64,000 bases of DNA from Onchidella celtica. Lineage: Eukaryota > Mollusca > Gastropoda > Systellommatophora > Onchidiidae. A model generated the notes under the pieces. The model made no database searches. It saw only the letters and a list, made by a program, of their open reading frames with translations, and was not told where the DNA came from. Made by a program: the position numbers and the translations under genes. Position 1 is the first letter of the stretch; each line of letters opens with the position of its first letter. This document shows, one piece after another, positions 13,001 to 21,042 of the stretch. The stretch is taken from positions 53,133,380-53,197,379 of the forward strand of contig OZ007570.1 of the NCBI GenBank assembly GCA_963931925.1. Reading direction: 5' to 3'.

Positions 13001-16000
13001 GTGAGGAGTAGTTTGTTATTCGTTTCTGGTAGCAGCACCAATGCCCGATCTCCGACTGACAGGGTTCTTAACCGACTACCCCGATCGCGATATCCTATAA
13101 ATGACCTGGTCCGTACGCATGCAAATTGTCGAGCCAGGTCGCATGCATTAACTATTCTATGTCGGAGATCGACTATGTACTGATACGCGGATCGCGTATC
13201 AGGAACGTCGGTATCAGAACCGGCGTATAAATCGCGTAAAATGGCCATCGGGCCACGTGGTTTTCGACCGTATAAAAGTTCAAACGGGGAAAAACCCGTT
13301 GTCGCATTTGGGAGTTCCCTATATGCGAACAAGATGGCCGGCAGTCGACGGTCCCAGTCACCAGGTCTATCGGCGGAAACGCGTGCCAGCATAGTTTTCA
13401 TGGTGGCATTCCAGCGCTCGCAACAGCCATTGGACTGTGGATGGTATGGCGACGTAAGTTTCTGCCTAATGCCCGTGAGTTCCAATACTTTCCTGAAAAG
13501 GTCAGAGGTGAATTGCGGACCTCTATCGGACAATAATTCGGACGGGAATCCGACACGTGTGAATATGGTCACCAATGCCTCGGCGACGTGATCGGCCGAT
13601 ATTTCCTTTAAAGGGACAGCCTCAGGCCAACGGGTGGCATAATCGATTACTGATAGAATAAACCGATGGCCTCTATCCGACTTCGGTAATGGCCCGACGA
13701 TGTCGACGGCAACTCGCTGAAATGGAGTGGAAACCGGCGGCATCTCTTGTATAGGTGCCCGCGAAGTTTTTCCTTTGGGGGTTCTTTTCTGGCATGTATC
13801 GCAACGCGACACATAGCTATTTATGTCCCCGTAAACCCCGGGCCAAAAAAACTGAGACAGGACTCTCGATTTTGTTCTCGCTTTGCCTTGGTGGCCCGCC
13901 AATGGCGTGTCGTGCGCGAGGCGGGTGATGTCTCGGCGAAATGATCTCGGTATGACCAATTGCAAAATAGTTTCGCGCTTTCCCCGAAAAACGCGATATA
14001 GGAGGTCGTCTTTAAGGCAGAACCTGGATGTATCCGGGTTGTCCGGATCAATCTTAGCAAAGAGGGGCTTTAGTGATGGATCTGTGCGCTGTTCGTTACG
14101 AAAAATCTCGGGGGTTACATCCAAATCGACTACAGGCGATCGTAATGTGTCGTCACTCTGGCGACGCGATTGTTGTCTTGTCGTGACACACGCAATGTCG
14201 TTATCATCCCAAATCCCGAGTTCGCAATCGGAGACGTCCTTTAAGTGGGGAATATTCCCAATGATTAGGTCGGCGACCGGATTTGGTAGCACGCAGGCCG
14301 TGACAACACCAGTTATAAACCGCCAAACGAAAATGTTCAACTGAACCACCAAAAGTAATGCATGTCGTATCGCGATCCAGGAGTTGTGCAGGACGGACCA
14401 GCGATTCACGTACACCGACGGTCGTACAGCCTGAATCTCGCAATACGGATGCTCGTATGGCGTTTACTCGTCCCTCATACAATGTCAGCGCGCCTCGCTC
14501 GTGGAGGGCGGACATAACTGGAATAACTTTATCTACGGTTTCGGCATTCCTAGTTCTGTAACCGCGGTTTTCGGTGAATGCTACAGAGCATGCATTTGCC
14601 GCATCTAATCTAACTCTGCATTGTCGCGCAATGTGGCCTCCGGCGCCACATCTATAACAGTAGACTGGATTATCATCCCTTCGAGGTGTACCTCGATAAG
14701 AAGGAAATGTGGGCGCTTGATAGTAGTTGTTACGCGGTCCTCCGGTAGGGAAAGGACGTGTATATCGGGGTTCCCAGTCCCGAGAAAATTTATGGGGATT
14801 CGGTTGCCTCCTGCTAACCGGCGGCTCGGATCGTGGACGAACCTGCGGCGACTGTCGAAAGGGCTGTCTTGATTGTCTCGACGGTACCGGTGTCTTAGTA
14901 GCAGCGCCGGCGTAACACGGTTCGCTTACTTTAGCTTTAGCTAACGATCGATTAGGGTGAGCCGCAGCATACCGTTCCGCTATCGATGTTATCTCGACGG
15001 TAGTTTTGGGGGCTTGTTCCTTAAAATGCGCCACCAGGTCCTTGTGGCAGGACATATATATTTGGTCTTTAATTATCAAATCATATAGTTTCTTGTAGTT
15101 TCCCTCTTCCACACCGGCCAACTCAGTCCAACGGCTGAGTAGGTGGCGGAGGCGGTCCACGTAAGTAGAGAAATTCTCAGATGCCTCCGGCTTGCAATCG
15201 CGGAAACGCTTATGAAATCCATCTTCCGTATGTTGGAAACGCTTTAATAGCGCGGTCTTTAGAATGTCATAGTCCCTAGCGTCATCAATAGTGAGGCTAT
15301 GGAAAACTTCCAACGCTCTCCCTGTCAAAAGATTGGCGAGGCATGACGTGTACTCACTACGCTGCCATCCCGCGCAAACGGCATGGAGTTCGAAGCGGTG
15401 TAGGTAGGAATCAATACGATCAACCTTATCATTAAAGGTTGGCAATTTAGGCTTCGTTTTATTATTGGAAGTAACTTCCGGAGCCTTGGTAGGTTGGGCT
15501 TGCTTCGCTTCTAACTGTTTCAAAGTGAGCTCGTACTCTCTTTGAGCCTGTTTTTCCGCGCGTTCCGCGGCTCTGTCGTCTCGTTCCGCAGCTTTTTCTT
15601 GGCGTAATATCTCCGCGGCCTTTTCTTCTCGTAATCTCTCCGCGGCCTTTTCTTCTCGTAATCTCTCCGCGGCCTTTTCTTCTCGTAATCTCTCCGCGGC
15701 CTTTTCTTCTCGTTCTTCTTTCAGTTTCTGGTCTACCCAAGAAGCACGCTGAGCTTCCGGTATGCCAAATGATTGGGCTAGTTCCAAATATTTCTGTAGT
15801 TCGGCCATGATATCGGTCGATAATGCGATATAATAATGTCCTAATCGAGGACAGCTTCTGAAATCTCTAACTTTATTCTCCCTTGAAGCAATTTATCAAT
15901 TGCCCTCTGCGGGTGTTCGTTCCTGCAGTATGAACGAAATTAACGAAATCAACAACAAACTGTACGTCTTAGTCAACCAAGTAGTGGTTGAGCTATCTCA

Positions 16001-19000
16001 GTGATCACTTAACTCCACGTATTTCTCCTAATCCTCAAGCAGTCAGTCTACTGCTTCCGTGATTGGTCGTTAACTAACGATACCAATGTAATATTCCCAG
16101 TGTATTTTCCGTACACTCCTAGCAGCGTTCCCTCTGCTATAAATCGGAATAAATCAATATTCACGATATTAACTTCCTTGGCTATACAAGCCTAACAACT
16201 CTAATATCCAGATTATCTCTCAACGTGCCCTAGACACGTGATTTATCCCAGGCAATAATATAGCAAGTATGAATACAAAATATAATAATGCAACACTATA
16301 ATGGAAAAGAATTACATGGAGAGTAAGACGAGACTAACATCTTGGGGATGTTACGACTGCACGAGAGGCAGCTAACTCTGCTCGTGACATCTACACCGGG
16401 CTACATGACCATATGCCTACACTCCCCGTGTCACAAACATGTGGCCTGTCTGTTCCCATTCTTTGAATGATACAGTGTGAGAAACCAGCGGAAACAAATG
16501 TACTCATCTGTCTAACTTTTGCATCTGACTTTCTTGTAATTTGATCGCAACATGGCTACCGTCAGCACAAAAACAAAAAAACGTACCGACATGAAGGCCG
16601 AGATCTGCCATCAATTTGATATTACAATTATATTGATGTACAGGGCACGTTAACAAGGGAGGTAACCATAAAAAATAGTGGGGTATTTTAATTTCTTGCC
16701 TTGCTTACTCTTTCCTGGAATAGTGAGACCTTTGGGTATTACGAGATATTTTTGGTGGAACATGATCTCTTGTCATAACCAAGCTCCACTGTATTTTGTT
16801 TTGCTTTATTATGCCAATTTCTTAAAGTTCCGATGGATAATTAGTGATAGACTGCAACTATAGTAAATAATTGTATATATTTCATTATATTTGTGATAAT
16901 TATATCTTTGTGATAATTATATCCAATCCCTTTTGGGAGGAAAGAATTACTTTAGGCTAGTTACAATAATTTTCCATCTTATTCCTTTAGGTTCTCTCTG
17001 GTCACAAGGGATTTGTCAATGCCATAACTTTTGACCCCAGTGAAGGCACTCTTTTAGCCAGTACAGGAGATGATCTTACATGTCGTATTTGGTCAGTGGC
17101 AGATGCTTTGCAGGAGTCTCTTTTCCAACTAACTTCTCCAGGTGTTTCAGTGTGCTGGTTAGGAGATGAACCATATAAAGTGAGTAGAAATTTTGTGTTT
17201 TCTTTTGTCAACTTTCTGAATGAAATATCAAGCTTCCTGCTGAGCTTGTCACTATAATTATTAGATGAATAGACAGCATGACTTTTTGGGCATATACATT
17301 TTGAAACAACACATGATTCAACATTTGCTCATCTAGAATTTTGGCACTGGTAGTCTCTTTGTTTTTGCAGGCATCCCATCCTGATGTTGCTTGTTGAACC
17401 AGCATCTATTTTCCGTGTCTGTCTGCATTTGATTCAGCTCCTCTAAGGCATTCTTGTGTGAACTGAACTTTTGACACATTTGTAGTTAGCACGAGAGTGC
17501 TGAGTGCAAACTCGGAAGAAAAATATTTTATGAATTAATCGTTTCTGCAGAAGCACAGTGGACACCACATGTTCGTTTTGTAATTTTTCATTGGTTGAAC
17601 ATACCTTTCCAATATGTTTTTGTTTTTCTTTTAAATCAATAACTGATGTATCAGATCAGTTATCAGCATGCCCTCTTTTGTTCTTGAAAATAGAAGAATA
17701 GAAGAAAACAGAATGGTATTAGCTTCCACCGAGTCAGGACTTATGAACAATCATATATTTCATTTTGTCATCATATGTGAGTGTGCATGGGAAAACCTGG
17801 CATAAGTCGGCAACATGACATTTTGAGTTCTGTACATATAATAAAAGACAAGACATTTCTGATAAATTGAAGTCAGTGACCCCCCTAAAACAAGATTTTG
17901 AGAAAACGGCATTTAATCCAATAAGTGGTAATGGCTAATTGACAAAGTAATATTGGAGTGATTGCCTGGGAACAATATTGGAGTGATTGCTGTTAGGAGA
18001 CCGTAGTCTAATAACTAAACAGTTATAGAGATCATAGTGAGTAGTGTTCACTGCTCATCTACAGTTTACCCTGTAACATGCCACGGTCTCCTAGCAACAG
18101 CCAAGTCGGAAATTTTTGGATCTTGTTAGGAGACGGTAGTCTAATTACAAAGCCGTTATAGAGATCATAGTGAGTAGTGTTCACTGCTCATCTACAGTTT
18201 ACCCTGTAACATGCCACGGTCCCCTAAACAACGGCCAAGTTGGAAGTTTGTGTCGGACCCATATTTTCATTTCAAAGCCGTTTTTCTCAAAATCAGCTCT
18301 GCCGTCTTATGCCGGGTTTTCTCATGCACACTCACATATTCACTTGTAAAATGTTGTTCACAGCTGATGGTTGCTCAAAAAGATGGAAGTATTAGGTTCT
18401 TCTCCCTCCACAATCAGCAGCCAATCATGAGTCTTAATTGTGGGCAAACTCCATTACTGTCAGCTGATTGGTCGAGACACAACAGCTTGCTGGTAGGAGC
18501 TGTCGCCGGATCAGATTGGCTGGTGTTTAATGTTTCAATGTCAAGGTAAGCTTTTCTTGGCCCTTTCTTGTTAAAAGTTGAATATCAGTTTCCTTAATGA
18601 TATTTTCATAAATGGATATTCAGTTACATCAAATTTTAGTAACAAAACATGTAGGGAATATTGCTGTTGTGGATCCTTCAGAATGTGTGCACATGCGCTC
18701 ACACACACCTCTACCCACCTACATATCTACCCTTCTCATTCAACCCAGCTGACTTTTCCCTGGGTTGTCTTTTCTTTTCTTTGTAATTCTTGAAGTCTGA
18801 AAATTTGGACCAATAACTTTGTGCCACACTAAGTTGATTAACCTTTTCCGTAAGTCGCTCTTTTCCCTGCGGTCCGTACGTCGTGGTAAATTTTGTTACC
18901 ACTCTGTCCCGTATAGAGAAAAATGCAGGTTGTGCCTATCCGTACGTTCTGGGAACAATTGTTACCACACTGAGACAAGTGTAGAATAACACGCTTTCAG

Positions 19001-20920
19001 TCGATCTGTTCCTCGCGATCACAAATACTATCCAATGCAGTTTCCATGGGGACTCAGGGGACCACTTTTTGTCAAAAGAAACGTTATGTGGGATGTTTAT
19101 TCTCTAAAATTTATAATACATGTAGGCTATCACACTGGACCGACCACTGTGATAGCGCTAGAATAAGGTGCTTGCCTATAGTTTTCTTTCGGCTTCTCCC
19201 TGAATGGAAACAAGGTGTGTAATTGTCCGTTGGTCGTTGGTCCGCGTGGTTTTTGAAAGGAAGGTAATTTTTTAGAAAACTTCACGTTCGTGACAACTTT
19301 AATAGATCAGGATCAAAATTATACGCAAATGAACCTCAGCCTTTGTATTTTCAGGGTGTGCCAAAATTAGACTTATGGCATGTTTTGGCGCAAACCGCCG
19401 TCTATTTTTATAGACCCACGCAGTGCTTAATTTCGTCACCTTTTTCTGACACTCAGTGCAAAGACAATGGTGACACGGTTGACCTCCTTTTCAATTAAAA
19501 AAAACAAAAAAAAACATTATATTTGTCTCCCTTGTAAGAGTTCACACAGAATTGACGTCGGATGAAGTTTAATGACTGAAACAAGTAAAATGAGATGCTT
19601 GTACTATATTTGTACCTCTCGAAAAAAATTGAGCGTAATGTACATCTCCTTGACTTGAAAACTGATAATTTTTAATGCTTGACTCAATAAACAGTCATTT
19701 TATGGGCGGTCAAAGTTGGACTATTGTGCAATTTGCAAAAGGTAGCAAATTCGAGGTGTTTTTTCACTTTTGAAAATGCCATCACTTTCAAACTCTTTAA
19801 GCCAGAATGACAAATTTGGTATCAAAATTCTTAGAAAAACAAGCTCTATCAGATTTGACAATAAATGGTGAGATGTGATAAAAAGTAAAAATCAGTTTGG
19901 ACTACCTGCTAACACAGTGCATCACTAAGTTGTCAGTTAGTTTTGCGTGTTCATCAAAACTTTAGATTCCCGAGCTTGTTGGTTTTCCAAACAGAATTTC
20001 CCATTCAGAAGTAACTTCAGTGATGAGACTGTTTAATGCTAAATTTTGTTTTAATTAATTTCCTGATGCCCTTCGAGTTTGCAATGTTTTGATGTTCTGT
20101 ATTTTTGTTTTTATCCCAATTTGTCACCTGTTCTGTCAGCCTCCCTATTGAAAGACGCCAGGCTCACAGCGAAGGTGCTCGTCACTTCCGTTGGTCCCGT
20201 TGCCATGAATCTCTTCTTGCAACTTGTGGTAGACCCGGAAGGGAATTGAAAGTGTTCAACACAAGACATCAGCAAGTGAGTCATGTCCTTTTACACAGCC
20301 AATGGGTATATAACTTTTTAATTTTGTATGTGGCTCCATAATTTAAGAGGAATAGCAAATAAATTATTTGTATCTGACATTCAGAGAGATGGAACATGAA
20401 AGGGTCCATGTTGTCAGCTGAGATCAAAGCATGTAACTACAGTATAACATACTGGTAAATTTCAGTGTTAGTTACAAGAATCTAATTTTAAAGGGTGATG
20501 TAAAACACCAACAATTTGTTTCACCATCAAATTCTTATTAATTTCTATTTGATGCTTCCAATGTATGGGTAACTTTCCACTTTTGTGTATTTTTCTACCT
20601 TTAGTTGGCAGTATGCGCACAATAAAATTATTAACTGTGCAGTCAAAATATTGGTACCAACTTCTATCTTTTGTCTTTCTCCTTTTGTCGCCATGCTTTC
20701 TCCAAACTCCATTTTTTGTTAATGCAGTATTAAAAGATATTTTTTGCTGAATGCTCCCGATCAGATGAAAGTTTACATTTATTCTGCAATTTATTTGTTG
20801 CAGCTCCATGTGAACACAAGTCTGAAAGTTTCATATGGCTTGACTTGGCATCTCCATCTTCCTATAGTTGCTGTAGGAGGAGACAGAGCAGTACATTTGT
20901 GGACTGTGGAATCCATATAA
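7091..20920 (+). CDS. NUP37: NUP37, WD40 nucleoporin of the Y-complex (7 coding exons)
   Basis: Exons: 7091-7237, 8458-8567, 8954-9026, 16991-17179, 18364-18545, 20140-20275, 20804-20920. They translate to 317 aa (human 326). NUP37 is a beta-propeller subunit of the Nup107-160 complex of the nuclear pore. Diagnostic stretches are the N-terminal VHCVEFSPFE, SGHKGFVNAITFDP and DDLTCRIW (exon 4), SPGVSVCW, LMVAQKDGSIRFF and GAVAGSDWLVF (exon 5), RHFRWS and LLATCGRPGR (exon 6), and the last blade GGDRAVHLWTV. Every join except exon 2 to 3 uses an ordinary donor. At exon 2 the frame requires cutting after CAGGT (at 8567) rather than after CAG. Intron 3 (9027-16990) holds a whole antisense retrotransposon, and introns 1 and 4 each hold a MITE ending less than 40 bases from the next exon. 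A stop at 20918 is followed by AATAAA at 21037. Confidence 0.93.
7596..8422. mobile_element. pogo/Tigger-like MITE in NUP37 intron 1
   Basis: The element is 827 bp, flanked by TA at 7594-7595 and 8423-8424. The left end begins CAGTGCAATCCTAATATC. The right end read inward begins CAGTCCAATCCTCTTATC, and similarity continues to about 28 bases. CAGT-starting ends with a TA duplication fit the pogo/Tigger branch of Tc1/mariner. Several TCGA-rich blocks (TGTCGAG, GTCGAGTTA) recur internally in both halves. Short open frames inside (8007-8222, 8270-8539) resemble nothing and run off the element. It ends 33 bases before NUP37 exon 2. Confidence 0.75.
9501..10734 (-). repeat. Candidate 3' LTR of the retrotransposon
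   Basis: Read on the minus strand, a purine tract is followed at once by TGTGTCATGATTC at 10734, and the stretch ends GTGACA at 9501, giving TG...CA ends and 1234 bases. A TATAAAA-like box lies near 10360. No equally long copy is visible at the 5' side. There only the last ~39 bases recur (16340-16378), so either the 5' LTR is truncated or the true LTR is shorter. The assignment depends on the purine tract alone. Confidence 0.45.
9521..9559. repeat. 39-bp direct repeat, left end of the retrotransposon
   Basis: Perfect match to 16340-16378, in the same orientation. It is preceded by the 18-bp left terminus 9501-9518. Confidence 0.9.
10735..10745 (-). other. Polypurine tract of the retrotransposon
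   Basis: GGGGTGGGGGA on the minus strand, directly before a TGTGTCA start and 3' of pol. Such a tract primes plus-strand synthesis next to the 3' LTR. Confidence 0.55.
11353..14415 (-). CDS. pol: Retrotransposon pol: protease end, integrase, reverse transcriptase, RNase H
   Basis: A 1020-codon open frame; true entry is by frameshift, not at the nominal Met. Residues about 25-57 complete the protease (ADLIIGN). The integrase zinc-binding motif is His168, His175, Cys205 and Cys208. The integrase core has Asp238, Asp297 and Glu333 (D58D35E spacing), with VDIVGPLP and SDRGPQFTS. A gypsy-type GPF module follows at about 469-490 (TWKGPFLV). The reverse transcriptase spans about 600-815, with YFDD at 754-757. 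RNase H spans about 895-1015, with TDAS at 904-907, the ERE at 944-946 and ETDHKPL at 969-975. All catalytic residues look intact. Sequence class is Ty3/gypsy, but integrase precedes reverse transcriptase as in Ty1/copia. Confidence 0.9.
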   Translation of the reverse strand: MYVNRWSVLHNSWIAIRHALLLVVQLNIFVWRFITGVVTACVLPNPVADLIIGNIPHLKDVSDCELGIWDDNDIACVTTRQQSRRQSDDTLRSPVVDLDVTPEIFRNEQRTDPSLKPLFAKIDPDNPDTSRFCLKDDLLYRVFRGKRETILQLVIPRSFRRDITRLAHDTPLAGHQGKARTKSRVLSQFFWPGVYGDINSYVSRCDTCQKRTPKGKTSRAPIQEMPPVSTPFQRVAVDIVGPLPKSDRGHRFILSVIDYATRWPEAVPLKEISADHVAEALVTIFTRVGFPSELLSDRGPQFTSDLFRKVLELTGIRQKLTSPYHPQSNGCCERWNATMKTMLARVSADRPGDWDRRLPAILFAYRELPNATTGFSPFELLYGRKPRGPMAILRDLYAGSDTDVPDTRSAYQYIVDLRHRIVNACDLARQFACVRTRSFIGYRDRGSRLRTLSVGDRALVLLPETNNKLLLTWKGPFLVKKRLSRVNYLITIRGNDKVYHINMLKKYLTDDQTHHDHSCHVVAQANAAMVTIDDNDREPLSMTRSLLSLQATEDATSVNINPELDQSETQDIMNLVREFSPVFTDLPGKTSLVQHVIRLHSNVPVFVKPYPRPLQAHDTIQSEVEKMLSLGVIERSTSPYCSPIVLVKKTDGSIRFCIDYRKLNALTIYDAEPIPNQEDLFARLAESSVFSKIDLAKGYWQIPMEEASKQYTAFQTPMGLMQWRFMPFGLVTAPATFARMMNILLQQTPCVLSYFDDICAFHTDWKGHLEALRQVLSKLRDAGLTAKPSKVFLGYTQINFLGHTIAKGVQTPDDSKISKILKLQAPPTKKQVRSLLGFLSYYRKFVPNFSALTAPLSDLTRKDRPNKITWNTQCATALATVQQLFSSSPLLILPNIRRTFTVRTDASDQGIGAVLLQERDGLLRPCMYASRKLLPREQRYAIIERECLAIVYAVDAFSRYLLMTEFVIETDHKPLLFLKSNRAKNARLTRWSLALQEYRFIIKAIPGGDNVHADLLSRLP
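14204..15808 (-). CDS. gag: Retrotransposon gag with zinc knuckle and start of the protease
   Basis: A 534-codon open frame. Residues 1-105 are a highly charged, probably coiled N-terminus with a 9-residue repeat built on EEKAAERLR (about residues 33-76). Residues 120-285 look like a retrotransposon capsid (SYLHRFE, LTGRALEVFHSL, FSTYVDRLRHLL), similar in layout to the SCAN-related gag of Gmr1-like elements. Residues 300-380 are Arg/Pro/Gln-rich. A CX2CX4HX4C zinc knuckle lies at Cys384, Cys387, His392 and Cys397, for RNA binding. The aspartic protease begins at about residue 440, with the active-site Asp-Ser-Gly at 458-460. The protease similarity leaves this frame near residue 488, so the last ~45 codons are probably out-of-frame read-through. 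It overlaps the pol frame by 212 bases. Confidence 0.85.
   Translation of the reverse strand: MAELQKYLELAQSFGIPEAQRASWVDQKLKEEREEKAAERLREEKAAERLREEKAAERLREEKAAEILRQEKAAERDDRAAERAEKQAQREYELTLKQLEAKQAQPTKAPEVTSNNKTKPKLPTFNDKVDRIDSYLHRFELHAVCAGWQRSEYTSCLANLLTGRALEVFHSLTIDDARDYDILKTALLKRFQHTEDGFHKRFRDCKPEASENFSTYVDRLRHLLSRWTELAGVEEGNYKKLYDLIIKDQIYMSCHKDLVAHFKEQAPKTTVEITSIAERYAAAHPNRSLAKAKVSEPCYAGAATKTPVPSRQSRQPFRQSPQVRPRSEPPVSRRQPNPHKFSRDWEPRYTRPFPTGGPRNNYYQAPTFPSYRGTPRRDDNPVYCYRCGAGGHIARQCRVRLDAANACSVAFTENRGYRTRNAETVDKVIPVMSALHERGALTLYEGRVNAIRASVLRDSGCTTVGVRESLVRPAQLLDRDTTCITFGGSVEHFRLAVYNWCCHGLRATKSGRRPNHWEYSPLKGRLRLRTRDLG
15581..15712 (-). repeat. 27-bp tandem repeat inside gag
   Basis: Roughly five near-identical 27-bp units, each encoding nine residues of the EEKAAERLR type; the last are degenerate. 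The length is a multiple of three, so copy-number change would keep the gag frame. Confidence 0.85.
16340..16378. repeat. 39-bp direct repeat, right end of the retrotransposon
   Basis: Perfect match to 9521-9559. It overlaps the 18-bp right terminus 16372-16389, which is the reverse complement of 9501-9518 (TGTCACGAGCAGAGTTAG). Confidence 0.9.
17777..18335. mobile_element. MITE with 4-bp target duplication, copy 1 (NUP37 intron 4)
   Basis: 559 bp flanked by ATAT (17773-17776 and 18336-18339). The inverted ends begin GTGAGTGTGCATGGGAAAAC on the left; the right end read inward is GTGAGTGTGCATGAGAAAAC, and similarity extends for about 35 bases. A block of about 130 bp inside is tandemly duplicated (from about 17992 and from about 18124). 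No coding capacity. The open frame 18211-18549 only joins MITE sequence to NUP37 exon 5. The element ends 28 bases before exon 5. The rest of intron 4 (17180-17772) is unremarkable. Confidence 0.85.
18546..20139. other. NUP37 intron 5
   Basis: AT-rich intron with no gene. It contains a more GC-rich patch at about 18840-19250 that may be an old repeat, but no paired ends were found. Intron 6 (20276-20803) is likewise empty. Confidence 0.6.
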
Positions 20921-21036
20921 AATTTCACAAATAATCACAGCTCTTTCCTCATCACTGTCAATGTGTCCATGCAGCACCAATACCTTGGAAAAATTCCACA
21001 TTGTATTTGATAAAACATTTCTTTGAAATTCACTGA

Positions 21037-21042
21037 AATAAA
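21037..21042 (+). promoter_or_regulatory. Poly(A) signal of NUP37
   Basis: AATAAA 117 bases after the NUP37 stop codon, with GT/T-rich sequence (TTCTTTACAG, GTGTTTTTATT) about 20-35 bases further on. Confidence 0.65.

Larger units (their letters stand above)
9501..16389 (-). mobile_element. Gmr1-like Ty3/gypsy LTR-class retrotransposon, antisense in NUP37 intron 3
   Basis: A 6889-bp insertion bounded by a 5-bp duplication TCTAC (9496-9500 and 16390-16394). It carries gag (15808-14204) and pol (14415-11353) on the minus strand. Pol has integrase before reverse transcriptase and RNase H, the arrangement of Gmr1-type gypsy elements, whose gag is also the relative of the vertebrate SCAN domain. 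The two outer ends are perfect 18-bp inverted copies (9501-9518 and 16372-16389), next to a 39-bp direct repeat. A long pair of LTRs is not visible by eye. The 582-base leader 15809-16389 and the 3' stretch 10746-11352 hold no other gene. Long open frames suggest a young insertion. Activity is doubtful because gag and pol are in different frames within the protease. Confidence 0.85.

Noticed and set aside
13241..14344. Plus-strand open frames opposite pol (13241-13591, 13883-14344)
   Set aside because: Shadows of the pol gene; no independent similarity.
18211..18549. 112-codon open frame ending in NUP37 exon 5
   Set aside because: Its first half is MITE and intron sequence; the exon is better explained by the acceptor at 18363.
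18827..19932. Possible transposon between two CACTAAGTTG repeats
   Set aside because: No inverted ends found; a 10-base repeat in AT-rich DNA may be chance.
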